Of a DNA stretch of 64,000 nucleotides, positions 21,210 through 31,313 are shown in pieces (position 1 is the stretch's first letter; each line of letters begins with the position of its first letter). The notes under the pieces were generated by a model that made no database searches, had not been told where the DNA came from, and saw only the letters and a program-made list of their open reading frames with translations. A program made the translations under genes and the position numbers. Source of the DNA: Agrococcus casei LMG 22410 (lineage in GTDB: Bacteria > Actinomycetota > Actinomycetes > Actinomycetales > Microbacteriaceae); contig NZ_FUHU01000045.1 in the NCBI RefSeq assembly GCF_900163565.1, forward strand, positions 1 to 64,000, read 5' to 3'.

Positions 21210-22352
21210 ATGACACAGATCATCAGAACCAGTGACCCCCGCCGATTCCTCACCCTTGCGCCGCAGCTGGCAGGAGGCACGCCGAGCGACAGCGCGCTCG
21301 TGCTTCCGTTCATGGGCAAGCGCGCGTGGAGCGCCATCCGCATCGATCTGCCTGCCGGAACATGCGGCAGCGACTGCAGCGTGCTCGAGCCGCAGGCCGA
21401 CTGCATCGACCCGCATCACGCGACTGCGATCGACTGGGCGGTCTCGATCACGAGAACCGTGAAAGACCTCGGAGCCGACGGGCTCGCCGTCGTCGTCTAC
21501 CCGGGCTGCGACCTCGGCATCGGCGCTCTGCCGTTTCAGACCGCACTCGAAGCGCTCATGATCGACTGCGAGATGAATGGCCTCGGAGTCGTCACGGCGC
21601 TCGTCGCAGGAACAGACAGCTGGGGCGACTACCGGCACCCCGAATCTGCACGCGGACCCCTGGCCGAGCTTGACGGGATCGTCGAGGACGGCATCGACAG
21701 CGTCGACCCCGGTCGTCTCCTCACAGGGGCAGAGGCGCTGCCGGAGGCGCCGTCGCAGGAGTGGTGCGAAGAGCAGACGGACCTGCTGAGCAGCCTCGAG
21801 GACGTCACCCCGGTGCTGTTCGACGATCCTGTGCACGCCGTGGGCATGGCGCTCGAGTGTGCGACCGACGAGCTGACTGACACCCACATCGCGATGCTGA
21901 CAACCCAGGTGCAGCGACCCGTCGTCCGCGACGAGATGCTCATGACGATGATCGGGGGAGAAGGCGAGGGGTATCGCACCCGCGCCGCGGCACTCGAGTG
22001 GAACGCCTGCGGCCAGTCGAAGCGAGTCGAAGAGGAGGCGGCGCTCATCATGGGCATGGCCGGCAGCCCCGAGCGCGCGCGCATCCGTCGCGCCCTCGAG
22101 CTCTGGACCCACGTCGCCTCGCGCACCGTTCCCGAGCAGGAGGCGGCTGTCTACGCGGTGCTCGGCTGGCTGCACTGGGCCATCGGCACCTCCAGCGCGG
22201 CCGACGCGTGCGTGGAGCGTGCGCTCGCGGGGGATCCTGACCACGGCTTCGCCCGCATCGTCGCCTCGATCCTCGACGCCGGCCACGTGCCCTGCTGGGT
22301 GGTCGACGCATTCCGCGACCGTAGCCCGCAGGACGCCGGACAGATCGTCTGA
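21210..22352 (+). CDS. DUF4192 family protein
   Basis: 380 residues, soluble. The N-terminus resembles DUF4192 (LAPQLAGGTPSDSALVLPFMGKRAWSAIRIDLP). The C-terminal part has the helical pattern AVLGWLHWAIGTSSAADACVERALAGDPDHGFARIVASIL that closes the family. DUF4192 proteins are widespread in actinobacteria and have no established function that I know of. The PP2C gene begins 15 bases downstream behind its own AGGAGAG, so this protein may belong to the kinase/phosphatase cluster or merely precede it. Confidence 0.75.
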   Translation: MTQIIRTSDPRRFLTLAPQLAGGTPSDSALVLPFMGKRAWSAIRIDLPAGTCGSDCSVLEPQADCIDPHHATAIDWAVSITRTVKDLGADGLAVVVYPGCDLGIGALPFQTALEALMIDCEMNGLGVVTALVAGTDSWGDYRHPESARGPLAELDGIVEDGIDSVDPGRLLTGAEALPEAPSQEWCEEQTDLLSSLEDVTPVLFDDPVHAVGMALECATDELTDTHIAMLTTQVQRPVVRDEMLMTMIGGEGEGYRTRAAALEWNACGQSKRVEEEAALIMGMAGSPERARIRRALELWTHVASRTVPEQEAAVYAVLGWLHWAIGTSSAADACVERALAGDPDHGFARIVASILDAGHVPCWVVDAFRDRSPQDAGQIV

Positions 22353-22367
22353 CAGGAGAGATTTCGC

Positions 22368-23219
22368 ATGAACGTCGAAACGTGGGAAGATTCCACAGTG
22401 ACTTTGATGGGCTCTAGCGTCGGTGAGCACCTGGGCGTCGGCCCCGGTGGGCAGTCTTTCCGCGTTCGATGGGCCGGTGCAACCGACACCGGACTCCGCC
22501 GTGCGCACAACGAGGACTCCCTCATCATGAAGCCGCCGCTGTTCGCCATCGCCGACGGAATGGGCGGGCACGCGCACGGTGATCTCGCATCACGCGCCGT
22601 CGTCGAGGCCCTCGCCGACCTCTCGTCGCTCGAGCGAGTCGAGCCGAGCGACGTCATCGAGGCGCTTCGCGAGGCGACGACGTACATCTCCGAGAACACC
22701 GACGAGGGCGACAACGGCACCGGCACGACGGTGACCGGATGCGCGTTCGCGGCACACGAGCAGGAGCCGTACTTCGCCGTGTTCAACGTCGGCGACTCGC
22801 GCACGTACGCGCTGCTCGGCGAACGGCTGACGCGCATCACCGTCGACCACTCGGTCGTGCAGGAGCTCATCAACGCGGGCCTCCTGGCTGAAGAAGAGGC
22901 TGAATCGCACCCTGAGGCCAACGTCGTCACGCGGGCCGTCGGATTCGGCGCTGAGCCGGTTCCCGACTACTTCCTTGTGCCGATCATGCCGAATCTGCGG
23001 CTGCTGTCGTGCTCAGACGGTCTCACGAAAGAGCTGCACGACGACCAGATCGAGCAGATCATGAACGAGAACAGCGACCCGGCGAAGGCAGTCGACGCAC
23101 TCGTGAACGCGGCGCTCGACTCGGGCGGTCGCGACAACGTGACGGCGATCATCCTCGAGGTCGTGCAGGCTCCCTCCATCGACGACATCGACAGAACGGT
23201 TCCGAGAGCCACGGTCTGA
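22368..23219 (+). CDS. PP2C-type Ser/Thr protein phosphatase
   Basis: 283 residues. All PP2C motifs are present: RRAHNEDS, the metal-binding IADGMGGHAHGD (D63 and G64), GTGTTVTG, VFNVGDSRTYAL, TVDHSVVQELI, LLSCSDGLT and GGRDNVTAIIL. There is no membrane span, so it acts in the cytoplasm, presumably dephosphorylating the kinase encoded 53 bases downstream and its targets. A short N-terminal extension (about residues 1-30) precedes the catalytic domain. This is separate from the usual actinobacterial pstP-pknAB locus, since no FHA, FtsW or PBP gene is near. Confidence 0.93.
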   Translation: MNVETWEDSTVTLMGSSVGEHLGVGPGGQSFRVRWAGATDTGLRRAHNEDSLIMKPPLFAIADGMGGHAHGDLASRAVVEALADLSSLERVEPSDVIEALREATTYISENTDEGDNGTGTTVTGCAFAAHEQEPYFAVFNVGDSRTYALLGERLTRITVDHSVVQELINAGLLAEEEAESHPEANVVTRAVGFGAEPVPDYFLVPIMPNLRLLSCSDGLTKELHDDQIEQIMNENSDPAKAVDALVNAALDSGGRDNVTAIILEVVQAPSIDDIDRTVPRATV

Positions 23220-23272
23220 CGACCCTGTCGGTATCGTTGACAGGTAGCAATCGTCAACGGAACGGGGTATGC

Positions 23273-24643
23273 ATGGCGCAGCGCTTGCCATCACCGCCCC
23301 CTGTCCTGCCCGGATTCGAGCATGTGCACATCCTCGGCCGCGGCGGCTTTGCCGATGTGTTCCTCTTCGAGCAGTCGCTGCCGCGCAGAAACGTCGCGGT
23401 CAAGGTGGTGCTCGCAGACCTGATCTCAGACATCGAGCGAAAGCAGTTCCGCAACGAGGTCGACGTCATGGGCCGCCTGTCGGCGCACCCCAACATCGTC
23501 ACGATCTACTCGGCGTCGGTGTCAGACGACGGCAGGCCGTATCTGGTGATGGAGCTGTGCACGACCGAGGTCGGAGCCCGCTACCGCGAAGACCCCTACG
23601 ACGTCGAGTCCGTGCTCGACATCGGCATTCAGATCGGCTCGGCGCTCGACGCCGTGCACGCGGCGGGAATGCTGCACCGCGACCTGAAGCCGTCGAACAT
23701 CATGACCACCTCGTACGGAACCCCGGTGCTGAGCGACTTCGGCATCGCCGCCATGCACGAGCAGGTCGATGCGCCGCTCATGGCGGTCTCGGTGCCCTGG
23801 ACGGCCCCTGAGGTGCTGGACGAGTCGTCGAACGGATCGGTTGCCGCAGATGTCTACGCGTTCGGCGCGACGCTGCACTCGCTGCTGGCCGGACGCAGCC
23901 CTGCCGAGCGCCCGCACGCCTCGAACCGGCCCGAGAAAGTCGCTGAGCGCATCCGCCAAGGAGAGCTCGACCGGCTGCCGTCGCACGTGCCCGTGCAGCT
24001 GCGCACCGTCATCGAGCGGGCGCTCTCGCGCAAGGCCGCAGAGCGCTACGCGTCGGTCGGCGAGATGCTGGCCGAGCTGCGCCGAGCACAGACCGACCTC
24101 GAGCTTGCGCCGACGGCTGTGCACCAGCTGGTTCCGTCGTGGGAGCCCGTGCGCCGAGACGCCGAGGAAGCGCCTGACGACGGTGCTATTCCGCTGCGAC
24201 GCCACAAGCAGCGGCGCACCCGCGACTCGGGGCTGCCAGGGCTCATCGACGTCTCGACCTCGTCTCGGCCCGTCAGCGTGCAGCGCAGAAGGCGCAAGCG
24301 CGCGACCTGGGGGCTGCTGGTCGCCGGCGGGAGCTTCGCAGCGCTCGCGATCCTCGCGATCGTGGCCGTCGCCCTCTCTCAGCTGGCCGGCAGCATCCCG
24401 AATGTCGAGACCGTGACCGCCCGGCCGTCCGAATCGGGCGTGACGTTCGTCTGGGACGACCCGGGGCTCGTCGACAGCGATTCGTTCCTGGTGCGCACAT
24501 CCGACGGCGACGCGATCATCCAGAGCGGCACCCAGCACTTCATGACGGGCGACCCGGGCGAAGAGCTGTGCGTGACCGTCCTGGTCAATCGCGACGGCTC
24601 CACAGGCGAGGGCGCTGAAGCCTGCGGCAAGGTCGCTCAGTGA
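23273..24643 (+). CDS. Membrane Ser/Thr protein kinase (PknB-like) without PASTA repeats
   Basis: 456 residues. The kinase domain spans about 14-280: glycine loop [11 protein letters not shown]44 (VAVKVV), HRDLKPSN with D137, SDFG with D155, and TAPEVL. A Lys/Arg-rich juxtamembrane part is followed by one membrane helix (about 345-368, [22 protein letters not shown]). The roughly 85-residue outer part looks like a single FN3-type beta-sandwich ([18 protein letters not shown] ... [12 protein letters not shown]) rather than PASTA domains. The start is ATG 23273 with GGAACGGGG upstream. The stop overlaps the giant FN3 gene (GTGA). It probably senses the envelope and phosphorylates partners in this cluster. 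Confidence 0.92.
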   Translation: MAQRLPSPPPVLPGFEHVHILGRGGFADVFLFEQSLPRRNVAVKVVLADLISDIERKQFRNEVDVMGRLSAHPNIVTIYSASVSDDGRPYLVMELCTTEVGARYREDPYDVESVLDIGIQIGSALDAVHAAGMLHRDLKPSNIMTTSYGTPVLSDFGIAAMHEQVDAPLMAVSVPWTAPEVLDESSNGSVAADVYAFGATLHSLLAGRSPAERPHASNRPEKVAERIRQGELDRLPSHVPVQLRTVIERALSRKAAERYASVGEMLAELRRAQTDLELAPTAVHQLVPSWEPVRRDAEEAPDDGAIPLRRHKQRRTRDSGLPGLIDVSTSSRPVSVQRRRRKRATWGLLVAGGSFAALAILAIVAVALSQLAGSIPNVETVTARPSESGVTFVWDDPGLVDSDSFLVRTSDGDAIIQSGTQHFMTGDPGEELCVTVLVNRDGSTGEGAEACGKVAQ

Positions 24644-27600
24644 GACGCCGCACGAAGAACCGGCTGGCAGCGGGCATCGGCCTGGGGCTCGCTCTCGCTG
24701 TCGCGATCGCCGCAGTGCTCGTTCCGGGCTACAGCTCGATCCAGCCCGATCTCGACTCGGGCTCGGTGTGGGTGGCGAACGGCAGGTCGAACCAGATCGG
24801 CGCCGCGAACGCGAGTATCGACGGGCTGCAGGACATCCTGCGGGTTCCGCCCGGCGACGTGCGCATGGAGCAGTCGGATGCGGGGGTGCTGCTGATCGAC
24901 GACACCAACGGCACGCTGCGCGCGGTGGTGCCGAGCAACGCGACGCTGGGGCCGACCGTGCCGATTCCTCCGGGCGCGGATGTGCAGCTGCGGCAGGACC
25001 GAGTGCTGCTGACCGACCCGGCGACCGGTGACGTGTTCTCGGCGACGTTCGAATCGATCGCGGCGGGCGAGCCGATCGAGAGTCCCGTAGTGCAGCTGGG
25101 CCGCGGAGGCGTGGCCGTGCTCGGCGAGACGCAGATCCTCGCGGCGTCGGCCGGGCTCGGGCGAGTGATCACGGTCGACCCCGGCACCGGTGAGACGGTG
25201 AAGTCAGAGCCCGTGTCGATGTCGGCAGGTGCGCCGAAGCTGCAGGTGACGGCGCTCGGCGACCGCTGGGTGCTCTACGACAGCACATCGCACACGATCT
25301 CGTCGGGCGGCTGGAGCAAGCCGCTCGACCACTCGCTCGTCACCCTGCAGGAGCCGGGGGAGGCATCGAACCAGGTGCTCTTCGCAACGCAGAACGGTCT
25401 GGTCAGCGCGACGATCGGGCTCGGCGCCGAAGACGTGCTGATGGCCGGCGTCGAGGGAACCCCGACGGCGCCGCTCCTGCACGAGGGCTGTGTCTACGGG
25501 GTCTGGTCGTCGGGCGCGGCGTGGCGCGACTGCGGCGAAGGCGAGCTGCTGCAGCTCTTCAGGCCCAGCGGCGACGCTGACGTGCGGATCTCGGCTCGTG
25601 GCGCATCCGTCGTGGCCAGCGAGCCCTCGAACGGCAACACCTGGGCGCTCTCGGGCAGCGGTGATCTCATCAGCGACTGGCTCGAGCCCAGCGACGTCGA
25701 CCCCGAGCAGGACGACGGCCAGCAGGAGACCCCCATCGAGCAGGAGATCGAAGAGACAGCGCAGGAGCCTCCCGTCGCAGAAGACGATGAGCTCGGTGCG
25801 CGCGCGGGGCAGGTGACGGTGCTCTCTGTGCTGCGCAACGACTCGGATCCGAACAACGATCCGCTCATGATCACAGAGGTGACCGGGCACAGCGGCGCCA
25901 CGATCACCGACTCCGGGCAGGAGATCCGGCTCGAGCTCGCAGACAACGCCAGGAGCGCCGAGCTGCAGTACACGGTCTCAGACGGCCATGGCGGTGAAGA
26001 CTCGGCGACCGTCACGGTCGATGTGCGGCGCTCGGGCAACGAGCCGCCCCAGCAGCAGCGGCAGACCACCGTGACTATGGGCGCCGGGGGCAGCACGTCG
26101 ATCGACGCTCTCGCCGACTGGGTGGATCCAGAAGGAGACCCGCTCACCCTGGAATCGGTCGAGGCGTCAGGCCCCGACTCGGCCACGACCCGCCCCGACG
26201 GCCGGCTCGAGATCCGCGACGGCGGCGCAGGCGGCGTGCGGCAGTACACGATCACCGTCTCCGACGGCGTGTCGACAGAAGAGGGGGTCGTCATCGTCAC
26301 GACCACCGAGCAGCCGCCCATCCACGCTGAGCCGGTGACAGCGACCGCCGCGGTCGGATCGACGATCGAGATCGACCCCATGCTGAGCGCCTCGGGCGGC
26401 GAGGGAGAGCTTCGGCTGCACAACGTGCAGCTGCCCGAGTCGGTCGGAGGCGAAGTCCGGTACGACAAGGGCACGCTGACGCTCACGCCTGACACAGAGG
26501 GCGATTACGTGTTCCCGTATGTCGTGACAGACGGCACGTCGACGAAGCAGGGGCAGATCAGGCTGCAGGCGACCGAGCCGCTGACGGCCTCGAGTCCTCC
26601 GCTGCCGATTCCCCACGCGGTGACGATGCTGCCGCTCGGCAATGCCGAGATCGACGTCTCCGAGATCGTCTCCGACCCGGCGGGCGGAGCGCTCATGGTC
26701 ACAGACGTGTCGACGGATGCGCAGAACGTCTCAGTCTCGCTGCGCGACCTCCAGCGCATCGGCATCGACATCACCGGCCCGCTCGACGAGCGCGCCACGA
26801 TCTCGTACACGGTGTCGAACGGAACAGCCAGCGCGACCGGCGTCGTCAGCGTGAGCGAGTCTGCATCGTCCGGCGCGCAGGCCCCGATCGCCCGAGAAGA
26901 CGAGGTGCGAGTCTCGCCGGGCTCGGCTGTCGCCGTGCCTGTGCTCTCGAACGACGAGCACCCCGACCTCGAGGCCGTGTCGCTCGAGCCGGAGCTGCTC
27001 GAGGGGCCGCAGGACGGCATCATGTTCGTCTCCGGCAATCAGATCAAGTTCCTGGCGCCGGAGGAGGAGGGCGTCTACTCGGGCGTCTACGAGATCACGG
27101 CTCCTGACGGCCAGCGTGACAGGGCCAGAGTGACGGTCACGGTGGGCGCCCAGGGGAGCGGCACGAACCAGCCGCCGAACGCCCCGAATCTCGATGCCAA
27201 GGTGCTTGCCGGATCGAGCGTCGAGATCTCGGTGCCGCTCGCCGGAAGCGACCCCAACGGCGACAGCGTGCAGCTGCTCGGCCAGTCGAGCACGCCCTCC
27301 CTCGGAACACTGTCGCGCATCGACGCAGACACCTTCAGATACACCGCCGGCCCGTACTCGACCGGAACCGACGTGATCACCTACCTCGTGGCAGACGAGG
27401 GCGGCGCCCAGTCGGAGGGAACGCTCACGGTGGCGGTCGCACAGCCGGCCGACGTGCCGCTGGGACCCAATGCCTATGCCGATCATGTCGAGATGCGACC
27501 GGACACGCTGCTGGCGGTCGACGTGCTCGCGAACGACGTCGATGCCGCCGGACTGCCGCTTCGGCTCAAGAGCGTCGAAGTCCTGCGCGGCGATGCCGAA

Positions 27601-30345
27601 GCAGAAGTGCGCGAGGGCGCACTCGTCGTCACTGCCGGAGCAGACGAGGGAGAAGTCGGCCTGGTCTACACCGTCGAGAATGAGCGCGGCGCGACGTCAG
27701 TCGCGTGGGTGACGGTCGACGTCGACGAGAACGCCGAGCCGCCGCCTCCTGTCGCCGACGATGTCGAGGTGTCGCTCGCATCCATCCTCGATCGCGAGAG
27801 CGTGTCGGTGCAGCCCCTCGACGTGGTCTCTGTCGCCGACGGGCGCAGCGACCTGCTCGTCGCATCCGTGGTGGCGGGCGGCGAAGAGGTGACGCAGCGC
27901 GGCGACGGCGCCTTCGACATTCCGCTCAGCGAGACCCGGCAGGAGCTCGCCTACAAGATCGTCAGAACTGACACGGGCGCAGAGACGTTCGGCATCATCC
28001 ACGTGCCCGGCACGCGCGACTCGCTGCCGCAGCTGCGCGACGGCACGAATCCGATCACCGTGCCCAGCGGCCAGACGCTGTCGATCGACATCAACGACCA
28101 CATCATCGCGGCAACCGGCAGGCCGGTGTGGATCACCGACGCGTCGCTCGTGCAGGCGACCAACTCCAATGACGCCCCGCTCGTGCGTGACTCCCAGACG
28201 ATCGAGTTCACGAGCGCCCCCGGGTACTTCGGACCCGCGAACGTGTCGCTCGAAGTGACCGACGGCGACTCTCCGAGCGACCCGGACGGCCGCGTGGGAT
28301 TCATCGTCCTGCCGATAGAGGTCGTCGCCGACGCCTCGATTCCGGCCGCGGTGCAGAACACGACCCTGCAGATGGAGCCGGGGTCGACCCGTGACATCAG
28401 CCTGTCGCTCATCACGACGAACCCGGCGGCCGCTGCCCTGAATTACAGCGTGCTCGAAGGCGCTGGCGGCGACTTCACGCTGAGCATCGTGGGCGACACG
28501 CTTCGGGTCCAGGCATCGCCAAGGGCCGAGGTCGGAGCCGTGTCGTCGGCCCGGATAGGCGTGCGCAGCCCCGACGTCGACGGGGTGCCCGGCACGCTCT
28601 CGCTGCAGGTGGTGTCGTCGACGAGGCCCCTGGTCAGCACTGCCCGCGACTTGGTCGATCTGCAGCGAGGCACGACCGAGAATGTGCAGCCGCTGCTGAA
28701 CGACGAAGCGACGAATCCGTTCTCGGATCCGCTCATGATCGACCAGGTGGAGTCTGCGTCGTCCGATGTCACAGCGACCCTCGCGGCTGACGGCCGGACC
28801 GTGACGGTGCAGGCAGACGCCGATGCCGACATCGAGACGGTCAGTGTGCGATATCGCGTGCTCGATGCCACGCGTGATTCCGCGCGGGCCGTGTGGGGCG
28901 TCATCTCGGTGCGCCTCCAGGATGTTCCCGAGGCGCCGGCGGCTCCCGTGCAGCGAACCGATGACCACATCGACGGCGTGCTGCTGATCGACGTCGAGAC
29001 GCCGGACGAGAACAACAGTCCGCTCACGGGATACACGCTGACCGATCAGAACGGCGCGGAGTACGACTGCCCCGCCTCGGGCCAGTGTCAGGTCGAGGGC
29101 CTGCCGAGCGGCGTCGACTACCGGTTCACCGCGGTCGCGCACAATGAGCTCGGATCCAGCGAGCCCAGCCAGCAGAGCGATGTCATGCGATCCGACTCGC
29201 TGCCGAACGCCGTCGCGGGCGTCACGTCGAGACCGACCGGCACTCCGGGCACGATGCAGGTGAGCTGGAGGGCGGCAACCGTGCCCGAAGGCGGAAGCCC
29301 CGTCGACGGCTACATCGTGCAGGTGCAGGGGCCGGGCGCCAACATCACGCAGCGCGTCGACGGCAGCACGCTGTCGGCGACAATCCGCGGCCTCTCGGCA
29401 GGCGAGACCTACAGCGTCACAGTCGCCGCCACGAACGGGGCCCAGGTCGCAGACGACGTCTGGCAGCGCACGAGCCCGCCGCACTCGATGACTGCGGTCG
29501 GGCGGCCGAGCGAGACGACCGTCGTGCTTCGCGACTATAAGCAGGCCGAGAGCACGGTGGGTGCCACATGGGACGCCGCCTCCGCCGGCGGCGCCTCGCG
29601 GGTGCGCTACCGGATTCAGGTCATTGCGGCCAGCGAGCAGAGCTCGTTCGCGTGCACCAGCGCGGGCGGCGGCAACCCGCAGGGGCAGCAGGCGCGATCC
29701 GTCGACGGGCTGCAGATTGAACGAGGCAGTCGCAGTGTCGTGGCGGTCATTGCTGACAACGGCTGGTTCTGTCAGACCTCGTTCTCGCCGATCGTGCAGG
29801 GAGCCCCGGATCCGCTGCCGAGCACGCCCGCTGTGGTGCTTGTCGAGGCCGGTGACTCGGTGGATCCGAACGTCGGCGAGACGCCCACGCTGCGCCCCGG
29901 CCACACCCTCGAGGCGCGAGTGCGACAGGGCGCCGACACGCTGCAGGGATGGCGTGCCGCCGCAGAAGGCGATCGCCTGACGTCGCCGATGACCGGCAGG
30001 CTCGAATACAGTCAGCCGGTGAGCATCGACTTCCGTCAGTGCGTCCGGGATGCGAGCTTCGGCAAGCAATGCAGCGACCCGACGAGCGCTGTGCTCGTCA
30101 CGCCGTTCTCGCTCAAGGTCGACACCGTCTGCCGACCCGGCTCGCCACTCGACCACTCCGCGCAGCTGCCGATCGGCGCATCCGCCCGCTACGAGAGCGA
30201 ACTGCGCGTCGACGGCGACTGGACCGACCACCCCGAGAACGCCGCCGTTCCCGGTGACGCGACAGACGGACGCACGACACTGTTCGTGACCTACCAAGGC
30301 AAGGTCTACGAATCCAGCCAGCAGGGATTCACATGCCAGAACTGA
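24640..30345 (+). CDS. Giant membrane-anchored Ig-like/FN3 surface protein
   Basis: 1901 residues, GTG start inside the kinase stop. One N-terminal membrane helix (about 12-30) without a signal-peptidase motif places the rest outside. Residues about 35-350 are beta-rich and propeller-like (SGSVWVANGRSNQIG, GRVITVDPGTGETV). An acidic Pro/Glu/Gln linker follows (about 350-385). Then come tandem cadherin-like/Big-type domains marked by VLxND repeats near residues 391 (VLRNDSDPNNDPL), 764 (VLSNDEHPD), 957 (VLANDVDAAGLPL) and 1350 (LLNDEATNPFSDPL). Two FN3 domains lie at about 1428-1525 and 1528-1625, ending in a Cys-containing C-terminal region. It is probably an adhesin, a wall-spanning scaffold, or the substrate of the following genes. 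No LPXTG motif is seen. Confidence 0.85.
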   Translation: MRRRTKNRLAAGIGLGLALAVAIAAVLVPGYSSIQPDLDSGSVWVANGRSNQIGAANASIDGLQDILRVPPGDVRMEQSDAGVLLIDDTNGTLRAVVPSNATLGPTVPIPPGADVQLRQDRVLLTDPATGDVFSATFESIAAGEPIESPVVQLGRGGVAVLGETQILAASAGLGRVITVDPGTGETVKSEPVSMSAGAPKLQVTALGDRWVLYDSTSHTISSGGWSKPLDHSLVTLQEPGEASNQVLFATQNGLVSATIGLGAEDVLMAGVEGTPTAPLLHEGCVYGVWSSGAAWRDCGEGELLQLFRPSGDADVRISARGASVVASEPSNGNTWALSGSGDLISDWLEPSDVDPEQDDGQQETPIEQEIEETAQEPPVAEDDELGARAGQVTVLSVLRNDSDPNNDPLMITEVTGHSGATITDSGQEIRLELADNARSAELQYTVSDGHGGEDSATVTVDVRRSGNEPPQQQRQTTVTMGAGGSTSIDALADWVDPEGDPLTLESVEASGPDSATTRPDGRLEIRDGGAGGVRQYTITVSDGVSTEEGVVIVTTTEQPPIHAEPVTATAAVGSTIEIDPMLSASGGEGELRLHNVQLPESVGGEVRYDKGTLTLTPDTEGDYVFPYVVTDGTSTKQGQIRLQATEPLTASSPPLPIPHAVTMLPLGNAEIDVSEIVSDPAGGALMVTDVSTDAQNVSVSLRDLQRIGIDITGPLDERATISYTVSNGTASATGVVSVSESASSGAQAPIAREDEVRVSPGSAVAVPVLSNDEHPDLEAVSLEPELLEGPQDGIMFVSGNQIKFLAPEEEGVYSGVYEITAPDGQRDRARVTVTVGAQGSGTNQPPNAPNLDAKVLAGSSVEISVPLAGSDPNGDSVQLLGQSSTPSLGTLSRIDADTFRYTAGPYSTGTDVITYLVADEGGAQSEGTLTVAVAQPADVPLGPNAYADHVEMRPDTLLAVDVLANDVDAAGLPLRLKSVEVLRGDAEAEVREGALVVTAGADEGEVGLVYTVENERGATSVAWVTVDVDENAEPPPPVADDVEVSLASILDRESVSVQPLDVVSVADGRSDLLVASVVAGGEEVTQRGDGAFDIPLSETRQELAYKIVRTDTGAETFGIIHVPGTRDSLPQLRDGTNPITVPSGQTLSIDINDHIIAATGRPVWITDASLVQATNSNDAPLVRDSQTIEFTSAPGYFGPANVSLEVTDGDSPSDPDGRVGFIVLPIEVVADASIPAAVQNTTLQMEPGSTRDISLSLITTNPAAAALNYSVLEGAGGDFTLSIVGDTLRVQASPRAEVGAVSSARIGVRSPDVDGVPGTLSLQVVSSTRPLVSTARDLVDLQRGTTENVQPLLNDEATNPFSDPLMIDQVESASSDVTATLAADGRTVTVQADADADIETVSVRYRVLDATRDSARAVWGVISVRLQDVPEAPAAPVQRTDDHIDGVLLIDVETPDENNSPLTGYTLTDQNGAEYDCPASGQCQVEGLPSGVDYRFTAVAHNELGSSEPSQQSDVMRSDSLPNAVAGVTSRPTGTPGTMQVSWRAATVPEGGSPVDGYIVQVQGPGANITQRVDGSTLSATIRGLSAGETYSVTVAATNGAQVADDVWQRTSPPHSMTAVGRPSETTVVLRDYKQAESTVGATWDAASAGGASRVRYRIQVIAASEQSSFACTSAGGGNPQGQQARSVDGLQIERGSRSVVAVIADNGWFCQTSFSPIVQGAPDPLPSTPAVVLVEAGDSVDPNVGETPTLRPGHTLEARVRQGADTLQGWRAAAEGDRLTSPMTGRLEYSQPVSIDFRQCVRDASFGKQCSDPTSAVLVTPFSLKVDTVCRPGSPLDHSAQLPIGASARYESELRVDGDWTDHPENAAVPGDATDGRTTLFVTYQGKVYESSQQGFTCQN

Positions 30346-30357
30346 TGAGGAGCACAC

Positions 30358-31311
30358 ATGAGCGATGACATCGCACGCCTGCAGGAGACTGCCCAGGCGC
30401 TGACAGACAGCATCTCGCGCGTGCTGGTGGGCAAGGAGCACACGATCCGGCTCACGCTCACGAGCCTGTTCGCCGGCGGCCACCTGCTGCTCGAGGACAA
30501 CCCCGGAACCGGCAAGACGTCGCTTGCGAAGGCGCTCGCGAAGTCGGTCGAGGGCAGCGTCTCGAGGCTGCAGTTCACGCCCGACCTGCTGCCCGGCGAC
30601 ATCACGGGCATGAGCATCTGGAACCAGGGCACAGGGTCGTTCGAGTTCCACAACGGCCCGGTGTTCGCGAACATCCTGCTCGCAGACGAGATCAACCGCG
30701 CAAGCCCCAAGACGCAGTCGGCGCTGCTCGAGGTCATGCAGGAGCGCCGAGTCACCGTCGACGGCGTCTCTCGGCCCGTTCCCACGCCGTTCATGGTGAT
30801 CGCGACCCAGAACCCCATCGAGCAGGCGGGCACGTATCGGCTGCCGGAGGCGCAGCTCGACCGGTTCATGCTGAAGTCGTCGATCGGGTATCCCGACCAT
30901 GCGACGCTCGTCGACATCCTGTCGCAGGAGCGCGAGATCGACGCGTCCGAGCTCGACTCGGTGGTCACCACGGCCGAGATCGATGCGCTGCAGACCGTCG
31001 TCGACAAGGTGCACGCGGCGCCTGCGATCGTCGACTACGTCGCGAGGCTGGTGGGGGCGAGCCGTCGCGCAGAAGAGGTGCGACTCGGCGTGAGCGTGCG
31101 CGGAGCGAAGGCGTTCCTGCGCGCGGCCAAGTCGTATGCGGCCATCGACGGCCGCGACTTCGTGACGCCCGACGACGTGAAGGCACTTGCGTCTCCTGCG
31201 CTTGCGCACCGGCTCGTGCTGGCGCCCGAGGCCGAGTTCGACGGCGTCACGCCCGAGGTCATCGTGCAGCAGATCGTGCTCGAGGCGAAGCCTCCGAGGG
31301 AGCGCGGATAG
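30358..31311 (+). CDS. MoxR-family AAA+ ATPase
   Basis: 317 residues, intact. Walker A is G50TGKT54 (EDNPGTGKTSL), Walker B ILLADEIN with D110 and E111; sensor 1 is ATQNP and the lid has the MoxR pattern LPEAQLDRFML. MoxR proteins act with DUF58/vWA partners as chaperone-like machines that mature or activate other proteins; the DUF58 gene starts 2 bases downstream. Its client is likely another product of this cluster, most obviously the giant FN3 protein or the TgpA-like protein. This is an inference from gene order. Confidence 0.92.
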   Translation: MSDDIARLQETAQALTDSISRVLVGKEHTIRLTLTSLFAGGHLLLEDNPGTGKTSLAKALAKSVEGSVSRLQFTPDLLPGDITGMSIWNQGTGSFEFHNGPVFANILLADEINRASPKTQSALLEVMQERRVTVDGVSRPVPTPFMVIATQNPIEQAGTYRLPEAQLDRFMLKSSIGYPDHATLVDILSQEREIDASELDSVVTTAEIDALQTVVDKVHAAPAIVDYVARLVGASRRAEEVRLGVSVRGAKAFLRAAKSYAAIDGRDFVTPDDVKALASPALAHRLVLAPEAEFDGVTPEVIVQQIVLEAKPPRERG

Positions 31312-31313
31312 GC

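Noticed and set aside
27697-31209. 1170-residue open frame on the minus strand
   Set aside because: Antisense shadow of the giant FN3 and MoxR genes; low-complexity Arg/His/Val composition and no recognisable domain.
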